A stretch of 64,000 bases of DNA, from assembly GCA_009617715.1 (NCBI GenBank), contig VTFK01000077.1, positions 1 through 64,000 of the forward strand, read 5' to 3'. This DNA is from Plectrocnemia conspersa (lineage: Eukaryota; Arthropoda; Insecta; Trichoptera; Polycentropodidae). This document shows positions 1 through 13,299 of the stretch, one piece after another; position 1 is the stretch's first letter; every line of letters starts with the position of its first letter. The notes beneath the pieces were generated by a model, which was given only the letters and a program-made list of their open reading frames with translations, had not been told where the DNA came from and did not search any database. The position numbers and the translations under genes are program-made.

Positions 1-3000
1 TTATTAAAACAAATTAAATTCACAAAAATAGCACAAATCGATGATTTTAATTGTCTAATTTAATTTTCAATATATTGTCACATGCTATCTAAATACCCAA
101 TCTTTAAAGCAGCAAATAAATTGGACCTTTTATCAATTTCTTAGTCGATTTGAAAGCAATGCTGCAAATAACAGTGTTGTTAAAGCAATATGAGTGTACG
201 TAGATTAAATAATAGTTAGATTGCTTGCATAAATATTAGGAAATAAAAAATGATCTTGGAAAATATATATATATATATATTAATACCGTTCTTTTTTAGT
301 ATATAATTATGAAGTTGGACTTCTAAAGTATATATTAATTTATAATAATACTTCAAACGTCAACAATTAAATGAAAATTACTTTTAACAGGCATTTAAAT
401 TCAAAGCAACGCTTTTGATTGGCCTTTCTTCTTATAGATGGGATAAAAGCTTTATTCATACAAATAAACTTATCTACATTTATATTACGCAAATTGGATA
501 TATATTTATAGCCTTCTGAGTATGACAATGAGATATGGAGCGCGGCCCTCGAGGTGATCACTTCTCACTTCTCAATCTCAATTTGAAATTAAGATCAATG
601 GTTCCTATAAAACATTCCATTAACGCGGCCAAACGTCACGTCTCAAATTGAAACGAACACGCAATAAGCTCCGTTCGCTTCGCAAGCTCTTCCGCAGCTT
701 TTCCCGATGGCCCTCGACGGAGACTTTAACTTCTTCATTATTTATTTGTCGTATTTACATTTACATTCCATAGTGAGGGCAATAAACGAGATTATTGCGA
801 GAAATTTATGTCTACGTCGCAAAGATTTTCATTGCTTAAAATTAATTCTGACGCAATATATAATGATAATAAAACAAACAACCCCTACCTAAAATCCACC
901 CCCTTTATCTGAAATATTGCCAAAATCGTAATTAAATAACGCGCCTAATTTTAATCACATTATTTATTCATTATTATGTGCTTAGTCAGCTCGATGCAAT
1001 AGATTAACTGTGATGTGTGTTTTAAAGCGATGCTTTTGAATGCACTAAGGTTTATTCGTTCGTTAAATTTGATTTAAAATTAAATATTCATATAAAATAT
1101 ATACGAAGTATAAATAGGTATTAGATTTGATTATAAGTTAATTTAATTAAAATTATTATTTAATTAAATAAAATCTTTATGTGTTAAACACTATTTTGCT
1201 TAATGTAAATTATTTTAAGAAAATGGTTTTGATTCATACAATTTTAAACAACAATTTATAAAACCACTCAATTCCACTATATTGTAAGTCTTTTGTGTTA
1301 TAATAACTACTATATACAAGTACAATTTTAAGGTGATTTTAATTTCTTATTATAAAAGCCTCAGAATTTTTGTTTTGCATTTACAAATTCCTTTGTAGAT
1401 TTTTTTCTTGTATGGAAAATTTCTCAGAGAATTTTTACCTTTTAAATTTTATCATGTATTAAAGTAAACGGTATATTAAATGGTTCACACTAGATTAAAA
1501 TGTAATATTGGATTCGAAATCACTAAATATGTTCTTATTTAGAAACATCCACAAATAAATGGCCCAAAGCGGAGAAGCCATAATCGGTATTGCTCATCAC
1601 ACTCACGAATTCTATGGATATTCTTTACACACGAACACAAGAACAATATCTTAAGTAAAAGCTTTAAAAATTTCACCTTGAATAAACTCGTGAGCTTATA
1701 AAATTAAGCTTTTTCCAGGTATTCTGTAGAAATTTTCTTCTAATTCTAAGATAAGTCGCTGCGGCTACTTTTAACCATCTCTTCGTACGTCTTCTCGAAT
1801 CGAACGGAAGTAGAGGAGATTTCCGATTTGACCCCGCCTCGTGTCGGTTGGTGTCTTTTGCGGCACATTAAATTATCCGGATGGCCGACCTCCGGAGCAT
1901 CCGGGACGTACGGGCGAAAATGAAACGTTAAATCAGCTCCGGAATTAACGCTTCCACTTTCCGTTTTTACGATCGCGAGCCGATATATATCTCTCCCTCT
2001 CGCTTGGGGCGTTAATAAGGCTTTTACGGGGAACAGCCCGAGGTTTTAATTAATTCTTAATGTACGAACGGTGCAGCCCGGTGCATTGCACGGCTCTCCT
2101 GAGACTTTTTAAACGCCGGTGTAATTTTATTTTTACTTCGCCCGAAATACGTGAAATAACAGTTGGAGTATTACTCCCCCAACTCCCATTCACACCGAAG
2201 CATTGTCTCGCTGCTAAAAATAAAAAACCCTTTGAGTTTCGAAGACAGCGAAGGGAAGATGGGTTTTTAAATATGCTGGGAGGGGAAAAGAATTTCTCAC
2301 TTAAGTCAATAAAGACAAGGAAAATTATTTTATATTGTCTTTTTAAGATTCTATAAAACTTACTCGTAGGTAAAAAGTATATCCTATGACATATTTTATT
2401 TTGATTTTGTTCTATCTATGTTAATACTTTATTATTTGCTTAGTTATTGATCCTATCATCCGTTTAAAGATACATTTTTTAAGTAATAGCTTAGGAGATT
2501 ATTGATTGCATATTTTAAAATATATTTTTTTTCTTAACAATCAATAATTATAAATTAAAATCTATCTTTTACAGATACGTTTACAAACTACGTAGTAACA
2601 GTTCATGCCTAGCTTTATGCTAACTGTCATCAACCAGCTATTTTTATGTCACGACGGTTTTTATAGTGTTTGTGGCTTCTAGTTTGTTAAAAATCAAATT
2701 TGTACGAAAAATTTCAAACCTTACAACCGCTGCATTAAAAAATGTTGTTTTGTGCAAGATATTTAAAAGCTTTCTTGGAAACTTTTTAAAGAGGTCAGAA
2801 GTATTTGAATGGCAAAAAATTGTTTTGACTTTCCTAAGTGATAACCGTTCCTCGTAGGAATCAGCAGATTACAAAAATGTATGGGGGTTTTACAGAAAAA
2901 CACGATAAAATTTACCTGTCGTTGAACTTAAATCTAATTTTTTCAATAATTTAGAGAGGTTTTTATCCCTGTCTTGTTCAAAATGTGGAAAATGTATAGT

Positions 3001-3170
3001 AGCAACACCTGATATTCACAATTTTCTTTACGATTCGAATATAAATACAAGAGCCCGAAATTTCTCGAATCAATCGAAGTAGATCGAACTGTTCTGATTC
3101 TTCGATTATGCCGCGTCAACAATAACAAATCATTAACCTATTTAAGTTGAAACTGTAGAACTAGCAACTA
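1..3170. other. AT-rich gene-free stretch with two CG-richer islands
   Basis: No coding signature was found on either strand. An (AT)n microsatellite lies at about 263-281. Two CG-richer islands interrupt the AT-rich background, at about 530-720 and 1750-2060. The 98-codon frame at 2060-2356 matches no family I know and begins at the edge of the second island, so I do not call it a gene. Confidence 0.6.
1750..2060. promoter_or_regulatory. CG-rich non-coding island (candidate cis-regulatory element)
   Basis: By eye this block is far richer in G+C and CpG than the DNA around it. It holds TAAT-type homeodomain cores beside GC-rich words (for example AATTATCCGG and GCGTTAATAAGGC). No reading frame spans it convincingly. 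A composition island in decayed AT-rich DNA suggests constraint, but regulatory function is inference only. Confidence 0.3.
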
Positions 3171-3171
3171 G

Positions 3172-3176
<5 letters not shown>

Positions 3177-3202
<26 letters not shown>
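3177..3202. repeat. poly-T homopolymer run
   Basis: About 26 consecutive T bases. It could be the remnant of a reverse-strand poly-A tail of a retroposed copy, but no recognisable retroelement body is attached on the left. Confidence 0.9.
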
Positions 3203-3207
<5 letters not shown>

Positions 3208-3275
3208 TGATATAAACTAAAGATATCATGTTTAAAAAAAAATATAATAAAAATAGAGGCAACTGCAATATTTTT

Positions 3276-3640
3276 ATTAGAATCACATTTATACAATAAG
3301 AAAAAAAGAAAATAAATTAAATAAAATATAAGATACATAATTAAAAAATTTTTTATTGAGATACAGAGCTATCAAAGCATTAAATTTTAATGGAAAAATG
3401 AGAATTTTGCAATTAAATTATTATGTTCGAGAAGTAATAATTTATCGTAAGTAATAATGTGATTTTTAATTGTAGGTATAGAAATCGAGTTTTTCTTTTT
3501 TTAACTAAAACATTATTTTTACAGCTTTATTTTTTAATTAAAATTATTTTAAAAGCGTATGTTAAACACGTATTATTGTTTTAATAAAATTTTGTTTTAA
3601 TCGAACCAAAATGGGTCTTAAATAATTAACCTACTTTTTT
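3276..3640. repeat. diverged direct duplication, copy 1
   Basis: This block aligns with 3898-4110 in the same orientation, about 620 bases apart. Shared landmarks in the same order are TTATTAGAATCACAT, an AATTTTAATGGAAAA(A)TGAGAATT core, TTCGAGAAGTAA, an ACTAAAAACA-like stretch and GAACCAAA(A/T) followed by TAAATAACTAA-like sequence. Both copies are AT-rich and non-coding. Spacing and order suggest an old local duplication rather than two insertions. Confidence 0.65.
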
Positions 3641-3897
3641 TTTTTTATATGCTTTGTATATTTTAAAAATTAATGAAGACCCAGATACCTAACATCGTTT
3701 TCCATTCAATGTTTTTAGCTCGTTTTTTTTAAAGGCGGAGGCAACGGTTGCCGGCGCATCGTAAAAATGATTGCCTCAGTTTTATCATCGTTTATTTTTA
3801 TTTTCCCTTTTTTTTAAATGTTTATTTAAAGTTTGCAAAAGATTTTTGTAGTTTTGTTGCTATTGGTTTAAGACCATATGAACTAGTTAATACTGTT

Positions 3898-4110
3898 TTA
3901 TTAGAATCACATATTATATATTACATTATTTTTTTAGAGAGCAAAATTTAATGGAAAATGAGAATTCTAATTTTTCGAGAAGTAAATAAATTCATAAATT
4001 CTTAATAATCCTAGTAAACGCTTTTTTTTTTTTTACTAAAAACAATATATTTTAATTTAAAATTAAAGCACTGATATTTTAATGTAATGAACCAAATTTT
4101 AAATAACTAA
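3898..4110. repeat. diverged direct duplication, copy 2
   Basis: Second copy of the block at 3276-3640, shorter because of internal deletions. It begins with TTATTAGAATCACAT and retains the ATGGAAAATGAGAATT and TTCGAGAAGTAA landmarks. Confidence 0.65.
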
Positions 4111-6470
4111 CTAGTTAAGTAGTTAAAAATTAATCCTGCGTCTTAAATAGGTTATTCCAATAATTTTAACGTTCAACCCAAATAAAAACAGTTTAATATA
4201 TCTATAGTTTATTTTTAAATATTTACCAGGACAATAAAAACTAAAGAAACGTTTTTCTACGTTGTTGGGTTATTAAAAATATGCATTAAATATATAATAT
4301 TTAACCTATTTTAAGTATTATAAAATATAAATAGTCTTGTTGTCTGTTTTACCGTACAGAAAATGTAGTTAATGAGAATTTTGAAATAATATCTGCGCTA
4401 CTTAAAAGCTGTATTTGTACAGTTTAAAAAGCAAATTTACAAAATAATGTTGGTAATACGAGTACAACTTTGTAATGTAATACGATTCTCCTTTGCATCA
4501 TATTAGACTTTACTTTCATAATATAATTATATATTATTTCATAATATTTTGAAGAATATAATCGATAATGGCTTTATGAATCTAATTATATGTTTAATTC
4601 GTAACAGCTCTATTCTAGCGTCACAATTGTCTTGCTAAAATACGATTATGCAAACAAATTACTAAAAGCGTCGCTTCCTTGAACCACTAGACTATTTATT
4701 ATTATCCACACTGCGATAGTATAAAATATTTACATATAAATTATATACACTTTTGGTGAGCAACAGCATCAGCAGCGGCGCTAAATGGAGAGAGACCCTC
4801 AGGCCAAACAAACAAACAAACAAAAGCTTGGTCAAAAGAGGCAAGAATGCGCAGAAGCCATTAGTGCAATACTTATAAAAGTGGTAATTATTATTTTACA
4901 CGCGCCGGAGGGCTGCGAATACTTTATGGACGTTTTATGCGCGACCGTTCGCGAAAGCTCCGGTGGAGCTTTCAAATAACCGTAAGTGCGCTTGTTTCAT
5001 TGTTCAACACGCGGACATTTTTATATAAACATACATATACAGGTTGATCCATAAATCTGTTTGCATTTGAATCTTGTTTATCGCACAAACAATGCAATGA
5101 GTAAAACTCACAGTAAGCATAACTTATACGTTTTCTAACCATTAAAGGTCTTGTTCCAATATATACATGGTCTTGAACAAAATGGTAATACACGTAAAAT
5201 ATTTAATTACTTCTAAAATAAAATTTAATTAAATTTATTAAAATATTTAATTACTTTAAAAATTTTCTTGCAGTTATACTTGAAATTTTCAGCTGTGCTT
5301 GTGCAACAATTTTATTTTAAATATATCACACCGATGATTTTTCTCTGAAAATATAAAAAAAGCACAAGCCCAACGTTTTAACTTTAAATGTTTCACCATA
5401 TCTACAATGAAATAATATTTTTTGTCTTTAAGACGCCATAATTTTTCGCATTTTAATTTATACATATAGAGAAATTAACATTTTTTTTATAATATATTGA
5501 AATAAATCAGGTGATTGTTTGAACTAATCTCAAAGTTAGTTTGCTTAGAATAAATAACTTTTGTCCAACATTCGAGTATCTAGTCTTTATTTGCTTTGAG
5601 CCCTTCCAACTTCTGTGAGTAAATGGATGGCTCAAAGTTAATTTCACCAGCCAGTTTTAAATGCATTTTAAGTGTTTTTTAAGACACGCGATTTAAGTCT
5701 ATATGTACTGTATTCAATTTCTTGTTTTGCTATATTTTAGAGAACTAGTTTATAATTAAAATATAATTCAGCTCCTGAGAACCAAATATAAATACATTTT
5801 GCTTTATTTTGATAAGGAACGGTTAAAAAAATTAGGTGAGATTATGTATTTATGGACGCCAACGGTTTAACCTTGATCATGACAAGTGTCAGTATTGCAG
5901 CAACGATTAAGTTCAGTGGTCGCAATAATTTTAATTAAGGATCCCGACGGTTGTAAGGTTCAAATTAAGAGAACATAAAAGGTTTAAACTCGATTCGATT
6001 TACGTTCTAGGTAGGAGCAAATAGTTAATATCTTATTGAAGGTGTCAAAGATTACAAAGCAGTATAATTAAAATAACTTAATTTAGTCCAAGATCTTAAT
6101 TGAGTGTTGCATTTCTATAGTTATTGAAAGATATTTTTAATTTTTTTAAGCTAATTGTTGAAATTTTTTTTAATATAAATCAAATATTATAGGGATAATT
6201 TTTTACAAAAAGATTATTTTTTAAAATTTACATAAAGTTATCATATATACATATAAATATATAATATTATATTTTATGATATAAATCAACGAATATAAAA
6301 TATATTTTTTTAATAAAAATAACAAATGGTTATTTATTTTACAGAAAGATTACTTATTATATTGTAAAAAATTAGATATACATATAAATGTATAAAAGTT
6401 TATACATATACATAGAATTTTATTCAAAATGTTATTTATTTAACATAATTTTTTTTTCTTTTATTGTAAT
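4111..6470. other. AT-rich gene-free stretch
   Basis: No gene or recognisable transposon was found. A (CAAA)n microsatellite is at 4806-4824, inside a slightly CG-richer patch (4750-4990) whose short frames look random. The rest is AT-rich. Confidence 0.6.
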
Positions 6471-6479
6471 CTAAATAAT

Positions 6480-6530
6480 TGTATGACGTAAGCCCAATGC
6501 GTTACAAAATCGTAAATCTCTTCAAACGGG
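6480..6530 (-). mobile_element. 3' tail relic of the SINE family seen at 42.1-42.5 kb
   Basis: On the minus strand this segment reads TTGTAACGCATTGGGCTTAC followed by an AT-rich tail. That matches the 3' end of the tRNA-derived element near 42,430-42,465. Only the tail is recognisable, as expected for a 5'-truncated retroposed copy. Sharing this 3' terminus supports a mobile family in this genome. Confidence 0.65.
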
Positions 6531-6542
6531 GTAATAAAAACC

Positions 6543-6611
6543 ACCAATCTCTCATAAAATTAGGTAGAAATTAAAACAACCAGTCTCTCATAAAATAAAT
6601 TAAAATTAACC
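6543..6611. repeat. two-copy tandem repeat, period about 36 bases
   Basis: ACCAATCTCTCATAAAAT and ACCAGTCTCTCATAAAAT start 36 bases apart and are followed by similar AT-rich sequence. No coding or mobile signature. Confidence 0.7.
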
Positions 6612-6619
6612 TTTAAAAA

Positions 6620-8190
6620 CATAGCATGCTTAATGTATTGCCGTTTAGATTGGATCTTATTTTAGTGCAGATTGCTCCTGTTGCAGAAAAATATTTTCTG
6701 TCTTTTTACCATTAAAATATATAATTTATCTTTATATTGTTTTTTTATTTTAACGAATCGGCAAACAATTGGGTTTCTGTTTAATTATTTGCTGAAGCTT
6801 GTCGTTCAATGATACTGTAGCAACTGGTGATTTAGTTGGACTAATGATTCACTGAAATTACCAGTAATGGAATTCAGCCATATTTACCGTTAATTGGTTT
6901 AACGAACACCGGTAATGCATGTCCTAGTAGCAATGCTTTTAAATTAACAGTTCAAAACGTTATATCAAAAATAATTGGGCAAACTTTAAAAAATAAAACA
7001 GAAAAGCGCTGAATCGGAATAAAATTTAGCCTTTAGAAGCATCTCTAAATTAACTTATCAGAAAGACTTTATATTATACAACTCTTTTAATATATTTGCG
7101 TATAGTCAAAACCAAAACTTGCATGAAATAAAATTGTATTTTCATAAAATAAAATAATTTACAGATCATCCTGTACATGCAAGTCGCATTGGTGGTTGCA
7201 TTTGCATGAATTTCACGTAGTGTCCCCGTATATTTTTTTGTGTCGGTGTCCAAAAAAAATAGCAAAAACTAAAAATGACCCAAGCCGAATGCATGGAATT
7301 CCTTATCGGCTTTTACGACCCACCGCTTTTCACTGCAAAATATGTGTCGCCGTTAAGGTAACCATTGCGTACGCCGTATTGCTCCCTTTTTTGTGTGTGA
7401 TAAATAATAAAGACGTTGTGTTGCGGGCGAGCGCTTCGAATAATGTACGACGAAGGTTGTGGCGTATTTTTTTAATACCATACAATAGTAGAAAGCATAA
7501 TACAAGGTATAAGCTTGATATCCTCTCGAATAATGGCGGTAGTCTGTTCAAAAGATGGCTCTTTTGTACGACTATATGCTTCAAATACATATATGTAGGG
7601 TTAATTAAAAACATTTTTAATGCGGCAGTTATATTCCTGTGTATTTCGTTTTAAAACAGCTATTGATGTTGTTTCAATTAAAATTGTCTGTTTAACTGTA
7701 TAACGAATGAACCGTGACAGTCGCGATAACGTATCGCTAAACTGTAAAAAAAATATGTATTGAAATTGGACATGTCTATTATTAAATCGCTTTTTTTATA
7801 TTCATTGTATTTAATTACTTGTCTAACTTATCAAAAATGATTTATTTGAAGTACCAAAAGTATTGATTATATGAGAGTTGCAATTCATATTAAATTCTAA
7901 TTATTTTTTAGAAAATGTCACAACGTGCGATAAACAGTTATCGATTTACCGAAATCCGTCTCCACAATTAATGTTAATCAGTAATCATTCTAATTATTTT
8001 AAATTTTTTTTAAATTTTTTTTTTTTTGTCGGACAAACATTATAGAGTCTATTTTTATTTATTTAAATTTGAATGTCCTATGACTGTTTTGTTTTTACAA
8101 TGCACAAACTGAGCTTTATGATTTTCACATGACCCCTATATATTGATAAAATAATACTGCTACGCCGTATATATACAAATAATATTTATA
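6620..8190. other. AT-rich gene-free stretch containing the longest open frame
   Basis: The longest frame of the window (7196-7654, plus strand, 152 codons) lies here. It shows no domain, its composition is not gene-like, and an unrelated 94-codon frame overlaps it on the minus strand. I treat both as chance. The patch around 7190-7420 is slightly richer in G+C than its surroundings. Confidence 0.55.
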
Positions 8191-8199
8191 TTATTGGTA

Positions 8200-8560
8200 T
8201 AGTCGCATAATTGCGTACGCACGAACGTACCCTAGCCTGATTTCGTTTATGGCCAATTATCCGGCGTTAAGCTCGATGGCACTTTTTGATAACTCGACCA
8301 CATGGCTCGGTGGATTGATGAGTTTTCCGGCAAAGCTCGCTCGTGAGCTTTATGCCAAAATAAACCAGTTACCGACGCCCATTATTCGCCGACGCCATAA
8401 ATAACGACGCCTGCGTCGGCCGTGATGCCGTAAATCCGTAACGTTTTCTAATAAGGCCAATAAAGCGTAAATAATAAAAAAATCTTTAAAACACGCGTCA
8501 TTATGACGTGACGCGCGAGAGTTTTCGGATTGACGGCTCAGCTCGCACCAATGAACACGT
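8200..8560. promoter_or_regulatory. CG-rich island with repeated GACGCC and CCATAAA/TTTATGG words
   Basis: This island contains TTTATGGCC, GCCATAAATAACG and GCCAATAAAGCG, resembling binding words for posterior homeodomain proteins (TTTATKR type), plus three close GACGCC repeats at about 8375-8415. No open frame crosses it. The motifs are seen directly; a role as a developmental enhancer is inference. Confidence 0.35.
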
Positions 8561-8630
8561 AAAATATATTCTGTATTGAAAATTTTGTACTGAAAGAAAA
8601 ATCACTGGGAATGCGAATATTTTATTCATG

Positions 8631-8884
8631 ATGCATTAAATGGAAAAAGTGGGGCTGAATTAAGAAGCTCGCCATTTCCGTAGGGTATAATTCCGAAGAA
8701 TAATTCATATCACATTAATATATAAAAATAAAATATATTTTTTTCAGCAAGTATTAAAAATCAAATATTTGATTTTTAATACTTAATAAAAAATATTTTA
8801 TATAATAATATGATTATTTTTGGAAATATTTCCTTCGGAAATAGCGAGCTTTTCAATTCAACCCTACTTTTTATATTAATGCGT
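8631..8884. mobile_element. foldback MITE-like element with central 36-bp palindrome
   Basis: Inverted repeats of about 50 bases bound this element. The left arm (8631-8690) and the reverse complement of the right arm (8825-8884) share GCATTAA, AAAAAGT(G/A)GGG(C/T)TGAATT, AAGCTCGC(C/T)ATTTCCG and more. The centre (8749-8784) is a perfect 36-bp palindrome. There is no coding capacity and no convincing target duplication. It could equally be a local inverted duplication. Confidence 0.7.
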
Positions 8885-8889
8885 ATCTG

Positions 8890-11800
8890 ATATTAAAAAT
8901 TGGTATTGGTACTAAACTCGTAAAACAGACTAAAACAAGTAATATGTTGCTACTTTCAATAAAATGAACTATCGAGAGACATCCAAGTAAATTGCTTAAA
9001 ATTGACCCTTAAAAGGGACATATGAAAGTCTTAAATAACTAAAAAAATAATGGAAACCATATGCTCATTTGAGAGAGATGTTCAATTAAAACAAGAAAAA
9101 ATGTTTGCTTAATTTGATTTAATAATATGATTGATACTAACAATATATTGTTTCAAAAGAAATTATTTCACACATTAATACAATGTGATATTTATTCCTT
9201 ATTGCTATATTTCTTATAATATTATTCTAATTAAACTATGGATGTTCTGTTTTAATGTCATATTATACATTTTATGTATTTATTTTATGTATAATTTACA
9301 AATATTTGTAAGTAAGATTCACTCATCTGATATTCACGTTAAAAACACATATTGATAAAAATACTTTTTATGACAAATCTCATACCAGCTTTTTACAATG
9401 CGTCATGATAGCCATTTATGTTGTTTTACTTTTGATATAATTCCACGTTAATCTGACGCTGCAACAGTAATCTGGAATTAGAATTGTCACTCCATAGGGA
9501 TGAAAGTATGATTAGTTAAAGCACCATTATAATGGACAACTGACATGATATGTTATCGTCTAAGAGAACAGTACGCGTGTATAATATGCGTAATAAGCTG
9601 AAACACTAAGCTTTCATATCAATCTAGATTATTACAAATTAAGTAAATTAAGAATAATTTGCACGACGCCACATTCCCATCCACCGAATTCATCTGTTAC
9701 AAAGTTTGTACAACATACGGTTCTCGGTGTTTCTACATATTTGTTTTAATTAAAAGTCGTTTTCAATTATAGCTTTGGTCACTCGAAAATTATTAGGAAG
9801 GATCGAAGAAAAAATAATAAATAAATAAATATGTGTAGCAACGTAATCCACCGCAGAAAATAAACGATTTTTTGGTGCTTTTTTCCCCTTCTTTGTCGTT
9901 TGCCCTCATGTTTTCAATTGAATTGTGATTTGTTTTGTCGGAGCGTGTCGAACGTATTGCGTATCTGGAAAAATATTTTCATACGGAAAAGTCCGGAATG
10001 AGCTCGTTCAAACGACAGTTTTAAGGGTAAAACAACACGTGATACGAACGTTTGATTCGAACACCCTTCTTTAAAAGTCCGACTTTGTATCGGCGGGATA
10101 GATAATGTTTAAGCTAAAATAAATAGTATAGTTTCTGAAACGAGCGACGTAATTACGGCACACGAGTAACTTTTAAAAATTAATAAGTTATCGCGTCATT
10201 TGTAAAACTGAAACTAGAGGAAGCTTTTAATAAAAATTGAGAAGCTTCTTATGTATAATTAATTATAAGCTTTGCCTAATATTATTTTCACTATAAATAA
10301 TTGCGTACAAACAATGATCTAAGTATTAAATAATCAAGTTAAAAAAAACACTGAGCCTTGCCTTGTCCAAAATAGTGTGGAATATTTATAATTTTATTTA
10401 AATATATTTTTATTTTAATTATATATTTAATGTATATTATTAATATTCATTTTTATCAAAACTGACCTTAAATGATGTGAATTATAAACTATATTTGGGT
10501 ATCGTGACGCATTACCTGTCAGATATTTTAATAAATGAACACCTTCTGCTCATAGTTTCTGATAAGTCTGATAAGTTCTGACAGTCTTCATATATTCTAC
10601 CAGACATTACTAAATAAATATTTTATAAGTTTCTGAAGAACTCGCAATGTAATAATATGTCTTCCTAGAAACTTATTATTTGTATTTAGGACAATAAAAA
10701 GTTTATTTGATTGTCTCCAAAACTTTAAAAAATCGACGTTATTTGACATTTGTTAATTACAATGCCAGAGTCGCTTTTTTTGGATATAAATCTTTCTCAA
10801 ATTTCAATATAATTTATTATTATAATGTTCTTTGCAACAGCTATAGATTTTTTTATATGTTATACCATGTATTTTTTCATAAAATTTAAACCACAAATTT
10901 GATACTACGTAAAAAGGAGAACTAATTGTTTCACGTGTGTAAAATTCATACTGTGATTTTCCATTGTATTTTGCTTAAAATGTTTTAAAACTACTTTTTT
11001 TCCATACAAAAGCGATTCAAGTTTTATATTTACATTTAAAACTATTTATATATTATTACAAATGGATATATAGACACAGTCCAAAACAAAAGGCTGGCAG
11101 ATTTTCAGTTAAAATCCATTCGTCCAAATTAAACATATCCATTCGAATCGAAACGGTTCAACTTGTGTGAACTAACGTGGAAATCATGGAGTATGAAGTA
11201 TTTGAGGTTTTCAAACTATGTCAATATAAATTTCGAAAAGCCGATTCGTGTTAAACTTTCAAGTGAATCGATTCCAGTCCGGATACGTGTTTGAACGAGC
11301 CGCTCGTAAAAGAAATATGATATATTTTTTTAGTTATTATTCAAACATAACATAGAACGGTTAAATTTTTTGTCGGTTTAACTTCCCGGTAACCGTATTT
11401 GGTCATTTCGTCGCTTCGGTCGAGGTGGTTTCGTGGTAAACTCTGACTGGAACAGAAATCGGCCATTTGTGCGAGACTGGTAAATTTACCTTTGTGCTTT
11501 AATTTATGTTTGCAGAACGAACATAAAGACATTCAACATATTCTATTTTACGAGTAGTATAAAACTAAATGCTAATTATGTTAAAAAAAATACAATCGTG
11601 TCGATACAGTGCCAAGCTCATAACATACTATATGGCAGCAGAATAAAGTAATATCAGAAAGATACGCTATTAAAAATGTACTGGTTCAAACTAAAAGATT
11701 AGTTTTCTAATTAAAATATCATTTAAATGACACTAAGATAATATATAATATTACGTTTAAATAAGCATTTTTTTAAATGGGTAATTTGTTTATTAGTTAT

Positions 11801-13030
11801 TTTTATTGCAGTAAAATATAATCTAAATAAAGTTTTTTTACTAGCATAAACAAAATTTAGTTTAGATAATTAAAACCTTATTATTGTTATTCACTATAAA
11901 TACCAATTAGCAAACAATTCATATATAAACAAATTACGTATTTTAAGTTTACAATTTTTTTCAGTCGTTATTCTTACAAAAGCATTCAGAATAGCTAAGC
12001 CGTAGTACAATTTTTTTAGCCTATGGAGTAATATTATATATATTATTTTTTTTAACAATTAAAATAATATTTATGCGTCATATAATAAAACTTACTACAT
12101 CAAAAAAAAAATATATTATTCTAAAAACTAATACGATGGCAATAGATTATTTACATTCATATAAGAATACAATTATTTTTTTAATTCATTAAAAACAGGA
12201 TTTTTTAATACATTTTTTAAGCATTTTTAATATAAAATTCAGGGTAGAAAGCTCTCAGCTTTTAATATTTCGAATGTGTCGTAATATATGTATGTTACAT
12301 AGTTAATCATAAGATTAATTAAAAAATATTTTTTAGATACAAAACCGATACAAATAACAATATTAAAAAACTATATTTAATTAAAAATTATGCTATATAT
12401 AGTGTTATTTATATTAATTCAGTTGTTATATTCTGTATGGTTTTGAGCTGACATTTGTTACGGTGGAGCTGTATATTTACAGCAACAACTATTTTATTAA
12501 TAATTATACAAATATTCCACTTTATCTAATATATATTTTCGTTTCTTTATTTATCATTTCATTGTGATTTTTGACCAGATATAACGAAATAATGAAAGCT
12601 AATTACGAATTTAATTAAATTCCTAATAACGGTCGGTAGACGATCACTCTTAAAGCAAACAGTATCTTTGTATAATATATGTATGTATATTATATTAGGA
12701 TGTATACGTACGATCACTTTGAACGTCCAAAATTTTCCGACCATTTACATAAATAAGCTTGTATTTAAATTTATTTTTGTTAGTATATTTTTTTACTACA
12801 GAATGTTTTATTATTTTTTACACATGGTTGACGTACATTTTTTTATCGTAGGAATAAAATATTACAATTTAACATAGTATAGAAAATATGAAGTAAAATA
12901 TACTTTGAAACAAAATCACCTGTAATTAAATATTTTATAATCGACACAGTTCTATTGATTTTTAGGTATACACTTTTTTAAATTTTAAATTTGCTGATGA
13001 AATATGTGATTTTTTAAATATAACCTTATT
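8890..13030. other. AT-rich gene-free stretch
   Basis: No gene or clear mobile element was recognised. Slightly CG-richer patches occur near 9870-10170 and 11080-11530. The small frames in them, for example on the minus strand at 11341-11532, match nothing I know. Confidence 0.55.
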
Positions 13031-13039
13031 TTCTTTTCG

Positions 13040-13290
13040 GAGGTTCTTTCAAGATCCAACCAGGGCTCTCTGCTTTTCACATTATTTGCAAATATCATAA
13101 ATATAGCAGATACAAATAAAATATTTCTTACGTATTCAGCTTTAAAACTGCTTAATTAATTACTGATGCGGACTCCTCTAAAGAGTGATTTAGATTCTGT
13201 ATCGAAATGGGCTTTAGTGTAGAAAGGTTCCATACTGTATTTTTTCGTTCTCATTCGCTATTAGAATAGTCCTATGATAAGTCCGGTTTG
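13040..13290 (+). mobile_element. non-LTR retrotransposon reverse-transcriptase relic
   Basis: Across frameshifts, the plus strand gives a QPGLSAF-like piece, a run ending in a YSALKLL-like piece at the place of the catalytic YADDLKLF box, and then a frame at 13,160-13,222 containing LKSDLDSVSKWAL. The last piece fits the LQxDLDxLxxW segment that follows the YADD box in RTs of jockey/CR1/I-type elements. The catalytic aspartates are lost and stops interrupt the frame, so this is a dead fragment. The order of motifs is correct, but each match is short. Confidence 0.6.
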
Positions 13291-13299
13291 TATAATTAA

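Noticed and set aside
7196..7654. 152-codon plus-strand open frame, longest in the window
   Set aside because: No domain, unbalanced composition (rich in I, F, C, R as expected from AT-rich DNA), and overlapped by an equally featureless minus-strand frame.
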